From the NCBI RefSeq assembly GCF_001619985.1, contig NW_017264194.1:434001-498000 (forward strand): a DNA stretch of 64,000 bases, written 5' to 3'. The notes under the pieces were generated by a model that searched no databases, was not told the origin of the DNA, and saw only the letters and a list, made by a program, of their open reading frames with translations. Positions 46,137-57,490 of this stretch are shown one piece after another (within the stretch, counting starts at the first letter, position 1; the number at the start of each line of letters is the position of its first letter). The stretch comes from Xylona heveae TC161. Taxonomy: Eukaryota; Ascomycota; Xylonomycetes; Xylonales; Xylonaceae. Both the position numbers and the translations under genes were made by a program.

Positions 46137-47121
46137 TTATGCATATTCCGGATCTACCTCGATAAACCGTGCATTCGGAATGTACGAGCGGCAAGGCGCA
46201 ATGAGGTCTGGAATATGCCAGATTGTATCATTCATACTTCTCAAGTCGTCACAATCTATATTTGGGCAGTCGTACAGGGAAAGGGTCTGCCCCACAGAAA
46301 ATTAGGCCCCTTTTCGGTTCATCAAGTGAGCTGGGTTCTAGAGCACATACCTTTAGGCTCGCCAACCTTGTTATATACGGATAAATTCTCTCATCAATCT
46401 CTTCCTTCCAACTTCTCGTGAACATGAGGGTTTCCAACTTTTTGCCAATTTCTAGGGCAGCCAGATACTCGAAAAACTCCTCACCAAGTCCCAGGCACTT
46501 TTGTACCTGAAGATGGCGGAAACGTCGGGACGGCTCAATCATTCGCATCAGCTGATAATCGGTGATTCCGCAACGCTCTAGATTGAGGCTCTCCAGGACA
46601 GCGAATTTCCCAGCCAAATGATTCCACATTCTTGACGGTGGGGCAACGTCCCAGAAACCTTTTTCGAGATCTGCGTGCCGCACGTGAGAGTGATCAAGTT
46701 TCAGGCTCAGCCGTCGCAGATACGTCATCTGCGACAAAATTTTGACCGTGGCCGAGCTCAGGTCCCAGAGCGTCAGTTCCAGATCCCGCAGAGTCTGCGT
46801 ATACGGCGATATGGCCTGGCACGCGATCTTATTTTGAGCTAAAATGGTCGAGCTTGCTGTGCGCGTTTTGGATGGTCGCAGAATCACGGACAACTTGTGT
46901 CTGTCAGTAGCTGAAGTCTGCTGGGGTAGTTGGTCCAAAATATAGGCTATCCGGCTGTTTATTTTACTATGGAAGACGCCTAGGTGGAGTGTGGTGAAAA
47001 AGGTCCGGTGGATTGCCCGATTCTGTTTCGATGTCTCTCCGAAGCAAAGCAGCGATGGGATCTCCAGGTAAGATAAGATCTCGTAGGTAATTTCCAACGG
47101 CAGATTGTCTAGTCGAGCCAT
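46137..47121 (-). CDS. F-box protein with leucine-rich-like repeats
   Basis: Exons 47121-46351 and 46286-46137 give 306 residues. The start MARLDNLPLEITYEILSYLE is an F-box (LPxEI...I.SYL, then FGETSKQNRAIHR). Leucine-rich-repeat-like segments follow (LRDLELTLWDLSSATVKILS, LESLNLERCGITDYQLMRMI, RHLQVQKCLGLGEEFFEYLA). The second exon, joined through a GTATGT donor and GGGGCAG acceptor, adds LASLKTLSLYDCPNIDCDDL and ends EVDPEYA; without splicing the frame runs into unrelated sequence. F-box proteins join SCF ubiquitin ligases as substrate receptors; the target is unknown. An ATG at 47151 would add ten residues ahead of the F-box and is less likely. Confidence 0.82.
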
Positions 47122-50100
47122 CCTGAACAGCTTTGAGACAAGTTTTCGCAACTGCTTTGCAGTTCCGAGAAACGGTCGAGTCTCAGAGGGAGGCGTCGAT
47201 ATCTCTAACCCAAACTCGGAATCTCTATGGGTCCTTTTGATGTTTAGGAGTCGCTAGGCAAGTTTAACTCTTTTTGTGTAATTTATAATAGCAAACAAAG
47301 GAATTGTACAAAAGTAAATATGCCCGTGGCTGGCTACCATGACGGCGGCGGCGGCGCCCCAGGGTTTTATAAAACAAAAGCTTCTATCCCGTGTCATCTG
47401 AAACTGGAAGCCTAGTAGGTAGTCAAAACCAAGGAAAATAAAAAATGACCATTCAAAGACACATTAGGTAGAACACCCCTCTCAAACGCCCTCCCCCAGC
47501 CCTTTCCGCGGCCGGGCGCCAACCAGAACCCCCCAACCCATCATCGTCATCATTGTGATCATCAGCTGCTGTTTCTGTCGCCTCTCTTTCTACTCTCTTT
47601 CTCTCTCTCTCACTCTCCCTTTCTCTTTGGTCCACCCCCCCCGGCCGCTCTGCGCCATGTTTGTGTGCCGTTGTGTTGCTTTGGGTTTTGGGTTTTGGCT
47701 CTGACTTCCAACGTCCCGAGTGTTTGGGTCCTGGTCCTATGGTCTGTGGTCCGCGGTATGGGTTCCGCTTTCTCCCCACACATTTTTCGTGACCCACGCG
47801 TGGTTTTGTCACCCCTCTCGCTTTCCAGCCCACCCATGTCTATTTTCCCTTGTCCTTTCGGGTCAATAGTTTCATTTGTGTCTTTCGCCTCAATTATTGA
47901 ATCACGAATCATGATGATCTACGATATACAGGGGCGGGTGGCTGCCTTGTAGGCGGCTATGTATTGTGATCAACGACCTTGACCTTGGCCCTGATCCTGA
48001 CCTTGATTCTGACTCGACCGTGGCTGTGGACTATTGACTGTGATCCATGACTTATGATTCATGCCCATGTCCATGCCCATGACCATGAGTAAGGTAAGTG
48101 ACGGTGACTACTCTATACATCTGCTTCTGACGGAGTATTTGACCCCTCAGTTGTAGGAACCATATGTACCCCTGCATTGCTGCGGTGCTGCGGTGCTGTA
48201 CAGATGAAGTCGCTGTGCCGCCAACCCGCCTGCTTCCAGCTTCCAGCTTCCAGTAACTTGCCCTCCCTGCCAGTCGATGAGAAAGAGAATAAAAACGCGC
48301 AATTAAAGGTTATTTACCAGACCTTACTGTGGATACTACTTCCTTGCCCTGTCGAATTGCCGCCTCGTCGGGTCGTCGCGCTTTCGCATTGTCGCGCTTC
48401 TCGCCAAATCTGTCATTTCCTTTTTAACTTTTTGTGAATTTGTGAAAGGAACTTCATCGTGCATTGCATTGCATTACAACTTGCATTTGCGTCGCATTGT
48501 CACATTGTCACGTTATGTGCGTATGCGGCGCGGTGCCAGGGGGTAGGTAATAAATGAGCAAAGGAAGCATAGGAGACGCGGAGATTTTGACAAGTATACC
48601 GAGTAGCCACAATGCGACCTGAGCGTTCTGTGCATTAGTTCTTTTTACTTTGCTACGATCGGCAGAGTACGTAGAGTATGTACAGAGTAGAACGCGATTA
48701 AATAACGCGTGGTTGGACGACAGGGATCTAGGGAGTATGGAAGAGGGATATACAAGGGGAGTATGCGATGAGGAGAACAGAAGAGATTACGGATCTCACG
48801 GGGTCGCGGGATCATGGAATTTCAGGATTATATTGATTGAACGTTGGTTGTTTTTTTGGCGGTTGTTGGTTGGTTGGTTAGTTGGTTGGTTTGTTGTCTT
48901 TGGTAGGACAGTTGGTTGTTTGTTACAGATGTGGTCATGAGAAGGAGACACAAGGACTGACTGACGATGCAGATGAGTAAGATGAGAAACACACTGCCGA
49001 GAACATGTGCGAGACAAACAGGCAGGGCAGCCAGCGAGCTGCTACCTACGGAGTAGATGGCTCGACAAGGAACAAGGAAACAGAATAATCACAATTGTCG
49101 CGTGGTATGCGCTCCCATTTGTCCGTGGATGCGATATACACATCGTGGTACCTTCGTGCTCTGTAACGAGATAACGGAGTACGTACAGTACGTCAGCCCA
49201 TGCCGGGATAAACCCTCGACCGATCAAAAGTCTAAAGTTTACCGTTTGGTATCCTCAGCTGGTCGTAGCCAACGCAGCCTAAGAAGAGTTTCTCTCGATA
49301 GGCTTTTTTTTTTTTTACGCAGTTTCATGTCTACCTACCAAGTTGCTGTGCCTTCATATTGCATGGGTAAGGTAATACGCTTCTCGTATTTGATTTCCTT
49401 CAAGGATAACATGCCTCGGCTTGTTCTCAACTCTTTGCATTCCGGCATTTCCATCTCGCTACGCGTGACAAGTACCATCTGAACACCGATGAGTTCATGA
49501 TCATCAACCCATCGTGTTGTCTTGGAGCAAGTGCTAAGCGAAATAGGCAGGCGGCCTGTGGCCTGCAACAGGTACCTAGTTAACTTTACTCGCAGTTCTT
49601 GACCCCATGTTGCCATGTATTGTAATATCCTGATAGACCAACACGCCAGCGTTACCAACGTGCAAATATGTTTTTTATCGTCATACGAGATGGATTTTCA
49701 TCTGGTTCCGTGGGGGGCCAAGAAAGAAAGTTGGAAAGAACAAAAAAAGGCGGCAGCAGGGGAAAACGATCGTCACCGTCGTCATCATTATCATCGTCAT
49801 CTGCAGTCTTCATCCCGCGTCCTACATTCCCCAAAGGTCATTTAAGACAAAAGTCTATAGATTAGTTCTGCCCGAATGGACGGAGAGAGTAGGCGCCAAA
49901 TAAGACCGTGTGGGTGTCCGCTGGACCCATGACCACTGTGTTGGGTTTGAGATCAACCTTGGCGGGCGCTCGTGCTCTCTGGTGGGTGTGGGATGCTACC
50001 ACATGGCGCGCATCCAAGATGCCGAACAGTGTCAGTGCTTGATATTAGATGAAGAACTAAATCAGCGCTGGAAGGGAATATCGCTAACGATTAGTGGAGT

Positions 50101-50299
50101 TTAGGTGGCTTTTTCGCTACAAAGTAGTGTCTGTCAAAGGAAAATCTCACTGGAATATGGAAAAAGGTACTGTTCTTCATGTCACATTGGTGGGAAAGAT
50201 ATCGCTAAGGTACATATTATAGTATAATGAGGAAAAGAAGATGCGTACTATTTTAGCGACATGTCTATACTAGACTTGCTCTGAAGTTTCTGCGGTTTA
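47122..50299. other. Long gene-poor region
   Basis: About 3.2 kb without a supportable gene. Features seen: a GGC triplet run near 47343-47356, a C/T-rich block with CTCTTT units (47575-47630), GGTTTTGGGTTTTGG near 47681-47698, CCATG repeats near 48063-48087, TACGGAGTA at 49047 with ACGGAGTA at 48130 and 49174, and a TTGG run near 48861-48893. It probably contains the F-box gene promoter and the 3' side of the dioxygenase gene. Confidence 0.5.
48861..48893. repeat. Degenerate (TTGG)n repeat
   Basis: Repeated GTTGGTTGG units on the plus strand over about 33 bases, in noncoding sequence. Confidence 0.7.
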
Positions 50300-51328
50300 T
50301 TACTGCATTACCTTTGCCCAAATACCCTCCAAATCCTCATGAGGACTGATGTTCTCAACAATACCCAGCGCCGACGTGGGCTTGGTATAGCCCAGCAGCT
50401 CCAACATCTTTGGACTCATCTTCATCACCTTGCTGCGCGGGATGGCAAGGAACTGGTTTTCCTCCGTCCGGAGTGTTCCTCGTACGAAAAACAGACTGTG
50501 CATGGTCCGGACAGAGTTTGGCACGGAATTATGACCTCCCCCATGGAAGGCAGATGCCAGAAAGATCAGGGCTGAGCCGGCAGACATTTCTAGCACACGA
50601 TTAACACTCATAGCTTGCACAGCAACAAATGCAGATGATTAATTACCTGCAAAGCAGACATCGTCTTCCTGTGGGGTCGCCCATCGCTGATCGTCCCATT
50701 TATGACTTCCAGGCACGAACATGGTCGCTCCATTTTCTCGAGTCACATCACAGCCGGCAATTAAGCAACCAAATTGACTTGCGTGTTTGAAGCTCCAGTC
50801 CTCGGGCTTGGGGTGCCGAATGCCGTGAACATTGTCATCTCGATGCAGCCGTTGCCGGGGAGCGCCATATCCAATGTTCATTGACACACTTAGACTGAGC
50901 AGTGGGTTGATTGTGTTGGGGTCTGCCCAGTCCTCACGATATACATTAAATTTGTCCTGCAGAATGTGCTGTCGCAGCTGCTCCAGAACGGGATGCTCGC
51001 AGATTGACGCAATAGTATCGGATTTACCAACCAAGCCCGGGACGAGGACCGTCTGTCGAGGAATGGTGTAAAATGCGTCCCCATTCAATTTTGCCGTTTC
51101 GTCTGCGTGGCGACGCTGCCTGTCACTCCACGGTCGGAGTTCCTGGTCGATGGAAGCCAGCTCTTCTGCTGAGACGAGGTCTTTGAGAATAACACCTCCA
51201 TCGCGTGCAATAATGGATAAAATGTATTCTACCGGAGCTGTTGCTGGGGCAGTGATGATAGACTTCTTAGGCCGGTATGAAGGGTCGATGGGGGCGGGTG
51301 CAGCCGGGGCTAAGAAAGTTTCAGGCAT
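50300..51328 (-). CDS. Phytanoyl-CoA dioxygenase-like (FtmOx1-type) Fe(II)/2OG enzyme
   Basis: Exons 51328-50647 and 50589-50300 give 323 residues. Family blocks are VILKDLVSAEELASIDQELR, ETAKLNGDAFYTIPRQTVLV and MNIGYGAPRQRLHRDDNVHG. The last holds the iron-binding His-x-Asp (HRD); the distal His lies in FHGGGHNSVPNSVRTMHSLF, which also supplies a 2-oxoglutarate-binding Arg. This subfamily includes verruculogen synthase and other fungal hydroxylases, so it most likely hydroxylates or otherwise oxidises a small molecule with O2 and 2-oxoglutarate in the cytosol. It shares a 623-base divergent promoter with the permease; that promoter holds a GATCGG-N7-CCG site. I place it in a five-gene cluster. 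Confidence 0.9.
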
Positions 51329-51571
51329 AATGGCTAAATCAAATAGAACCTCCTAATGTCGATGTTCACAAACTCTGAATATTCTTGTCGTAAGACTTTC
51401 TCTAATTATTATTTATTTTTTTTTTCAATCGCAATACACCTAACAGGTATACACAAAATCCTGTAGACGATGAGTGTGATAAGATCGGAAGAGCAAAGTG
51501 ATGTCTCATCCAGACACAATACACCGTTGATAGAGCGATCCGAAGCGATGATCAGCACCCGTTCTTATCTT

Positions 51572-51584
51572 CGGGTTCGATCCG
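51572..51584 (-). promoter_or_regulatory. Candidate Zn2Cys6 site A, CGG-N7-CCG
   Basis: On the minus strand it reads GATCGGATCGAACCCG: CGG, seven bases, CCG, preceded by GAT. Sites B (54111) and C (57852) share GATCGG-N7-CCG. The nearby cluster gene at 58749 encodes a Zn2Cys6 regulator, a class that binds CGG triplets. Confidence 0.55.
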
Positions 51585-51874
51585 ATCACCACAGATAGGC
51601 AGTACGGTAACTGGCATGTTGTGCACAACTCAGACCTGGTTTTAAAAAGGGTATTCTAATGCTGATCTCGAGCTATCTTCCAAATTGGGAATATTTCTCC
51701 CCGGAAACTCTGTGACCCTTTGATTGGAGGGATATTTGGGCGAAGTCGTTGATATCTTGATTCTTGTGTATCATGGAAGGTTTAAACAATTCAAACCAAT
51801 GGGACCAATATTAGTTTTACAATTGCTAACCAGATACGATTATCCAATCATAGTCTGTTATGAAAGAGCATTTG

Positions 51875-51880
51875 TATATA
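51875..51880 (+). promoter_or_regulatory. TATA box of the permease gene
   Basis: TGTATATAGG about 72 bases before the permease ATG, a normal position for a fungal TATA element. Confidence 0.55.
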
Positions 51881-51951
51881 GGCTCTAGATCAGCCCTGTA
51901 AACCAATCCAGAAAGTAAAGTAAAAAGGTTTTTTTTTGCTCCAAATTCAAC

Positions 51952-53860
51952 ATGGCGACTCCATTGAAAAAGTCAGATCCGACAAAAAAAGACGAAACGG
52001 TAACTGAAGAGAACAATGCTGATTCGATTGATTTTGCAAACGGCGAGATTATTCAGAGCTCAGATGCCCTGCAACGCCATCTCAGCAGTCGCCAGATCCA
52101 ACTCATTGCTATAGGAGGTTCCATAGGAGCGGCCTTGTTTGTTAGCATTGGCTATGGCCTGATGCAAGGAGCCGGTAGTCTCCTTATAGCATTTTCCATC
52201 TACTCATGTATTCTGGCCCTTGTGAACAACTCAATGGCTGAAATGTGTATCTTTATGCCTGTGAGCGCTTCCTTTGTGCAGCATGGCAGTGTCTGGGTTG
52301 ACAGTGCATGGGGTTTTATGGCCGGATGGAATTTCTTCCTCTTTGAAGCATTGCTCGTGCCATTTGAAATCACGGCTTTGGATTTGATCTTGACTTTCTG
52401 GCGAGATGATATCCCGGCCGCCGCTGTCATCTCTGCATGCATCTTCTTTTATGCGTTAGTTCTTCGACCCCTGAAAAGAATTGGATCGTGGCTATACTAA
52501 ACTAGGACTGTTCAGAATCACCAATGTGCTCGCAATCAATTATTTTGGCGAAGCCGAATTCTGGCTGGCGGGAGGAAAGCTTTTGCTCATCATCATTTTG
52601 TTTCTCTTCACTTTTATCACCATGGTTGGAGGGAATCCACAGCGTCATGCATATGGATTTCGAAATTGGTCGAAACCAGTATAGTCTCATATTTTCGTTT
52701 TTTTTTTCCTTTTCATATGGCACAGGCTAACATTGTCCCCTTTCCAGAGTCCATTTGTCGAGTACTTGGCTACAGGAGACCTCGGTCGCTTTGAAGGATT
52801 TCTGGCTGCGTTGTGGCAGGCCTGTTTCACCATTGTGGGGCCCGAGTATCTGGCCACTGTTGCAGGTGAAGCACAACAGCCGCGAAAGACATTGAAAAAG
52901 GCATTCAAATCTGTCTACTGGCGGTTTGGTGTCTTCTTCATTGGAGTCGCGCTCTGCGTCGGCATTGTTCTCCCAGCGAATGACCCAACTCTGAGTTCAG
53001 TGTTGAGCGGCGGTAAGGGCAGTGGCACCGGCGGCGCATCACCATTTGTAATTGCCATGGTCAATATGAAGATTGAAGTTTTGCCGCATATCGTCAACGC
53101 TCTCCTGTGTACCAGCACCTACTCGGCGGGAAATGCCTATGTATACTGCGCGACGCGGAGTCTTTATAGCCTTGCTCAAACCGGACAAGCTCCCAAATTT
53201 CTTCGAAAAACGTCCAAGAACGGCATCCCGATATACTGCTTGGCTATTGTGTTGGGATTTGCCTGTCTGGCTTATTTGAAACTCAGCAGTGGCTCTGTAA
53301 AGGTTCTGACAATGTAAGAATGCCTCTTTCAATCATTTTCTATATTTGCGATTTTTTTCCCCCGCCGCACGGGTTGCTGATTCCATACAAACAGGCTCAC
53401 CGATCTGGTAACTGGCGGCGAGCTGGTGACTTATATTGTCATGTGTGTCAACTACCTCTTCTTCTATCGGGCACTGAAAGCACAAGGTTTCGACCGCCGT
53501 GAATTGCCGTACCGGGGATATTTCCAACCTTACGGGACCTGGATAGCTGTGATTTTCCTTGCTCTTGTAGAAATTTTCTACGGATACTCGGTCTTTTTCA
53601 AAGGACACTGGGATATTGGCACCTTTTTCAGCTACTATACGATGGTTTTCCTTGCAATCTGCACTTTCAGCTGTTGGAAGATTATCAAACGGACTCGATT
53701 TGTCAGTCCAGATAAGGCAGATCTGGTTTGGGAACGCCCGGTCATTGACAGATACGAGGCCATGATGCTGCACGATGACGTGGGAATGCGGAGAAAGTTT
53801 ATGCAGAAGTTGGGGTTGTATTCACAACGTATTCGTTGGTCACGGAGCTCGCAGGCGTAA
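51952..53860 (+). CDS. Amino-acid permease (YAT/APC family)
   Basis: Four exons, 51952-52454, 52516-52678, 52748-53313 and 53395-53860, give 565 residues. The N-terminal polar tail ends at LQRHLSSRQIQLIAIGGSIG, the family start of TM1 with the GGSIG substrate-backbone loop. Then come GFMAGWNFFLFEALLVPFEI, the spliced INYFGEAEFWLAGGK and ITMVGGNPQRHAYGFRNW, GPEYLATVAGEAQQPRKTLK and NALLCTSTYSAGNAYVYCAT. About twelve membrane helices are present, and the C-terminal tail is polar. The family imports amino acids with protons at the plasma membrane; the exact substrate cannot be read. It is divergent from the dioxygenase and is probably the uptake step of the cluster. Confidence 0.93.
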
Positions 53861-54382
53861 TGTGTAGCATTTCGACGTCATGTATCAAGATTAGACTTAT
53901 ATCTAGAATGAATGGTTATAGAGCAACGCAATATAAAGTGCAATTTATTTTCGAATCTCTAGGTTTTATTGCACCTTTCTTGGTAGAGTCGAAGAAATTT
54001 TTCAATGCAGCAAGCAGACGAAAACGAGTAAAGACAGACAATGGAGAGAATACGATTTGGAAACAAAGCTCCCCATAGACAAATAATCAATTTCATGACG
54101 CACCTAAGATCGGATAGCTTCCGGTCCTGATAAGAGGAAGCCCGGAGGCTGGAGGCTGGATGCTGGAGCTATTTCTCAGCTTTTAATGCAACACTGCAGC
54201 AGTTTACCAGCCGTGGGCCCGTCGCCCATGAATTCATGATGCCTAGTACTACCAGTAGTCCAGCCCAGCTATAAATCATCAATTTTCTTTTTCTCTATTT
54301 CAACCTCAGCTACCAAGACACGAACGGCATATTGAAGCAAGTTGCAACCAACCACACCCCCCTTGTCATACAATCCTACGTC
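53861..54382. promoter_or_regulatory. Dehydrogenase promoter region
   Basis: About 520 bases between the permease stop and the dehydrogenase ATG. It holds the site-B inverted repeat about 260 bases upstream of the ATG and a GGAGGCTGGAGGCTGGATGCTGGAG repeat near 54142-54166. Confidence 0.5.
54111..54123 (+). promoter_or_regulatory. Candidate Zn2Cys6 site B, CGG-N7-CCG
   Basis: GATCGGATAGCTTCCGGTC: CGG, seven bases, CCG. The symmetry extends further (GATCGGA... and ...TCCGGTC), making it the most palindromic of the three cluster sites. Confidence 0.6.
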
Positions 54383-55710
54383 ATGGAGGAAGAACACATC
54401 ATCGCCCCAGATGTGTGCTATCACGAAATGCCTGCATTCGCCATCCCGCACCGTCTGACGACCTACTCCAATCTCGCGGACGAGTGTAAGGACGCCCACG
54501 AAATCAGCAACCGTCTCAAAGACGCCACCATCATCGTAACGTCCTCCGTGCCCATCTCCGCATCGACGATTGCCCGCTGTCCGCATCTCAAGCTCATTGT
54601 GCTCTCGTCCGTCGGCTACGACCATGTCGACATCGAGGCCTGCCGCAGCCGAGGAATCCGCGTATGCAACACGCCGTCCGCATACACAGATGCCGTGGCC
54701 GAGCACTGCATCGCGCTGTATTTTAGCGTCAAGAGACGCATTCCGCTGATGCATCAGTGGACGCTCGATGGCAATTGGGTCAAGGATCCGACGGGCTGCG
54801 GGCCGTTTGAGGGGTACGTGCCCCGGGCGTGTAGACAGGAGGTTTTGGGGGTTGTGGGATATGGCGGGATAGGTACTCTGATTTTCCCTTCTATTTCTTT
54901 ATTTCTTTTTTTTTTGTTTTGTTTTTAGTCCTGACACTTTTACTTTTTGTATTTTTTCTTTTGATACAAACCCTGGCGAGTCACGAGTCACGAGTCACGA
55001 CTGGGCATGTAGCATGTTACATGTTTCCTCTACATTGGTAACCTGTCAGGCTGTCACCTGTGGATTCCACACATGAAGACGGTAATTCTTTGCCAAATTG
55101 AAGTCTACTGTCTGGCTAATTCAGATTGCGAATTGCGGAGTATATAGGTAAAGCCATTGCCAGAATAGCCACTTCGCTGGGCATGACCACTCTCATTGCA
55201 GAAAGACGCGAACCCCCTCATAATCATTCTTCGCATTCGCAATCACAACAAACGCCATCCTCCGGCAATTCAAAACAACCCCGCGCAGGACGTGTTGCAT
55301 TTGAAGAAGTCCTGAAAACATGTACCGTGCTTGCATTGGCATGTCCGTTGGACGACTCCACGCGGAACACGCTGACCGAACGGGAACTATCAATGATGCA
55401 GCCTCATGCAATCATCATCAACGTTGCGCGCGGCGGGGTCGTTAATGAGGCCGATATTGCAAAGGCGTTGCAGATGAGGAGAATTGCGGGGTATGCAACG
55501 GATGTGTTTTCCAAGGAGCCGGCGTCGTCGTCGTCAGAGGATCCCAATCCGCTCTTGGCGGGGACAGCAGGGACAGCAGGGACGGTGCCCAATATAGTCC
55601 TCTCGCCGCATGTGGCGTGGTATAGTCAGAGTAGCGTCAAGAATATGCGCGCCACGATAAAAGCGAATGTGGAGGCGTTTGTAGCGGGGAGTCCGATTAA
55701 TGTTGTGTAA
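54383..55710 (+). CDS. D-isomer-specific 2-hydroxyacid dehydrogenase
   Basis: Exons 54383-54872 and 55148-55710 give 350 residues. The first exon carries the substrate-domain block (LKLIVLSSVGYDHVDIEACR, NTPSAYTDAVAEHCIALYFS) and the start of the nucleotide site; splicing completes GVVGYGGIGKAIARIATSLG (GxGxxG). The second exon has TVLALACPLDDSTRNTLTER, then INVARGGVVNEADIAKAL (catalytic Arg), a catalytic Glu in the SKEPA segment, and LSPHVAWYS (catalytic His). The triad is complete. Relatives interconvert 2-oxo and D-2-hydroxy acids, such as glyoxylate/hydroxypyruvate, with NAD(P)H. The 275-base intron is unusually long for this genome and contains three tandem CGAGTCA units. A non-ATG upstream frame from 54332 is leader. 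The site-B motif lies in its promoter. Confidence 0.92.
54977..54997 (+). repeat. Triplicated CGAGTCA in the dehydrogenase intron
   Basis: Three perfect tandem 7-base units followed by CGA, inside the intron at 54873-55147. Confidence 0.85.
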
Positions 55711-56270
55711 TTATAAGTACGTGAAGTTTAGGTAGCCGTGGATGTGTGATTTGTATAGTCTTGGGCCTTTGGCTATGTCATACATACCTTATATACATAC
55801 ATATAAATGTATATAAACAAAATCAATAGATAACGATCATAAATACAGGAGAGGCATCTGTGGAGACTGGCCTATAGAAGAACTGGAATTTATGTAACAG
55901 GTGTAGTTAGATCCGTATGACATCTTGAAAAGCAGTGACTAGTACTGAGTAGAGATTGTCTCAATAATTATTATGTCTGCTTGTCATGGTATGGTGAATC
56001 AATGTTGAATTGTAATTTTATGGACTATGTAGTTTATGGACAGCTTTTCCGACATTTGCAGTGTTCAGGCACTGATGTGGATTATCTCCTTACTTTACCA
56101 AACCATATAAAGATATTTTCGCTATCTCACTAGAGGAATGAAGACTTCATATTTGGCAAAACACGCTACATTCAATGTTTTTGCACAGATCATAACTTGA
56201 ATTCAATAGAAAGGCTGAACGCAAAGACTACTTAGAAAGATAGTATAGGTGAAAATGAACCCAGATACCC
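55711..56270. other. Convergent 3' region, dehydrogenase / oxygenase 2
   Basis: About 560 AT-rich bases between convergent stop codons, with TATATACATACATATAAATG near 55790-55815. I see no gene. Confidence 0.55.
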
Positions 56271-57490
56271 TCAATTCAGTTCGCCACGGATCTCAAGCCC
56301 GTTGTGAACCTTGCCCGAAAGGACTTGTTCGATAGGAACGATCTGATCTTTGGTCACGCCCAAATGCTTGATCTGTTGGTCGATAAAAGAATTGCACAGC
56401 GCCACGTCGAACTCCTTCCCTGCCTCCTGGCCTGAAGACAACTCCTGCCGTGCTCTTCGAATTCGCTCCTCGAGGATTTCCAAGCGATAATCCGCCCATT
56501 GATAATACAACTCGGACGGCTGGGCAATACGTGTGATATATTTGAGGTGAGAATCGTCGACAATCATGGGATTCTTGGGCCTGAACGCCGTCACCATCGA
56601 AATGCGTTCTCTGCCACCCTGTGCAGCAAGTGCTTGGTGGTTAATGTATCTTCCTTGCATCACGGCAGCACATCCCTATTTGATTTTAGTATATGTTGTT
56701 AGCCTTTTATATCATTTTTTTTTTTTTGAAAAGCACATCGCAAGTGGGTGAATTACCATCTGTGGGCCTCGAATTTTGTGAACTTCTCCCTCAGCAGTCT
56801 TGATCGCAGTCTCGCCACCAGCCATATTGGACACATCACTCAGCATGACCACGCAGACAAATGGGTAATGGTCAAAATGCCAGTTTGTCACCTTGCCAGC
56901 GGCTCCATCGGCTTTTCCATGCGCTCGACGCCCCGCAAGAGCTGATTCTTCTGTTGAAGCAATTAGAATATTACCAAGTTCAAAGTCCATGACTGGAACA
57001 AGCTCGATGCCTGCAATGTCCGAGATGATTTTGAGGGTCTCGGGACTAGTCAGCGCAGCATTCATGAATGGCGTATATCTACAAGCAAGAAGGTGTTAGT
57101 TCTGATGGCGCGGGTGAGCCAAGTTTCTGAAAGCGGTCAAACTTACTTGGGACAGTGTCCTCTGATGCTGAGGGCAGTAGAGTTTCCAGCAATATAGCAA
57201 CAGTTCTTCCAGACCTCATCGGAGAAAATCTCCTCTCTCATGATGCCAATTGCTTCCTTGCTGAACAATGAGAAGCCCTCAGATACAGCCACTGGAGAGA
57301 TTCCTGTGTCTTCTGGATAACCAACATCTTTCATTTGGTAGATATGCTCGGGTGCTGCATAGTTGAGATGCTTCTTGGGGTCGAAGGTGACCTGAGCTTT
57401 GGTTTCATTCTGTTTATGGTTGATGATTGGCCGATAGTGAACAGGTCCTCCATAAAGAGGGCGCTGCGGTGTAAAAACTTGGGCTGCCAT
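56271..57490 (-). CDS. Second Fe(II)/2-oxoglutarate oxygenase (PhyH-like)
   Basis: Exons 57490-57147, 57078-56757 and 56675-56271 give 356 residues. The middle exon has the iron site NWHFDHYPFVCVVMLSDV (His-x-Asp) and MAGGETAIKTAEGE. The last exon, joined after RGPQM, gives GCAAVMQGRYINHQALAA with the distal His and a partner Arg. A C-terminal helical part (YYQWADYRLEILEERIRRAR) follows. It is clearly different in sequence from the dioxygenase at 50300, so the two enzymes are not a recent duplicate. The chemistry should be O2- and 2-oxoglutarate-dependent oxidation of a small molecule; substrate unknown. It is divergent from the Zn2Cys6 gene, and a site-C motif lies in the shared promoter about 360 bases upstream. 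Confidence 0.85.

Larger units (their letters stand above)
51329..51951. promoter_or_regulatory. Shared divergent promoter, dioxygenase 1 / permease
   Basis: The 623 bases between the two start codons hold one CGG-N7-CCG inverted repeat (51572-51584), a GATCGGAAG half-site (51483-51491), GATCCGAAG near 51538, and TATATA at 51875-51880, about 72 bases before the permease ATG. The arrangement suggests joint control of both genes. Confidence 0.6.

Noticed and set aside
49335-49658. 107-codon minus-strand frame
   Set aside because: No domain and contains splice-like signals without a consistent partner exon; not supportable.
51571-51584. GGTTCGA-like T-loop suggesting a tRNA
   Set aside because: The surrounding bases do not form acceptor or anticodon arms; the sequence is better read as the CGG-N7-CCG site.
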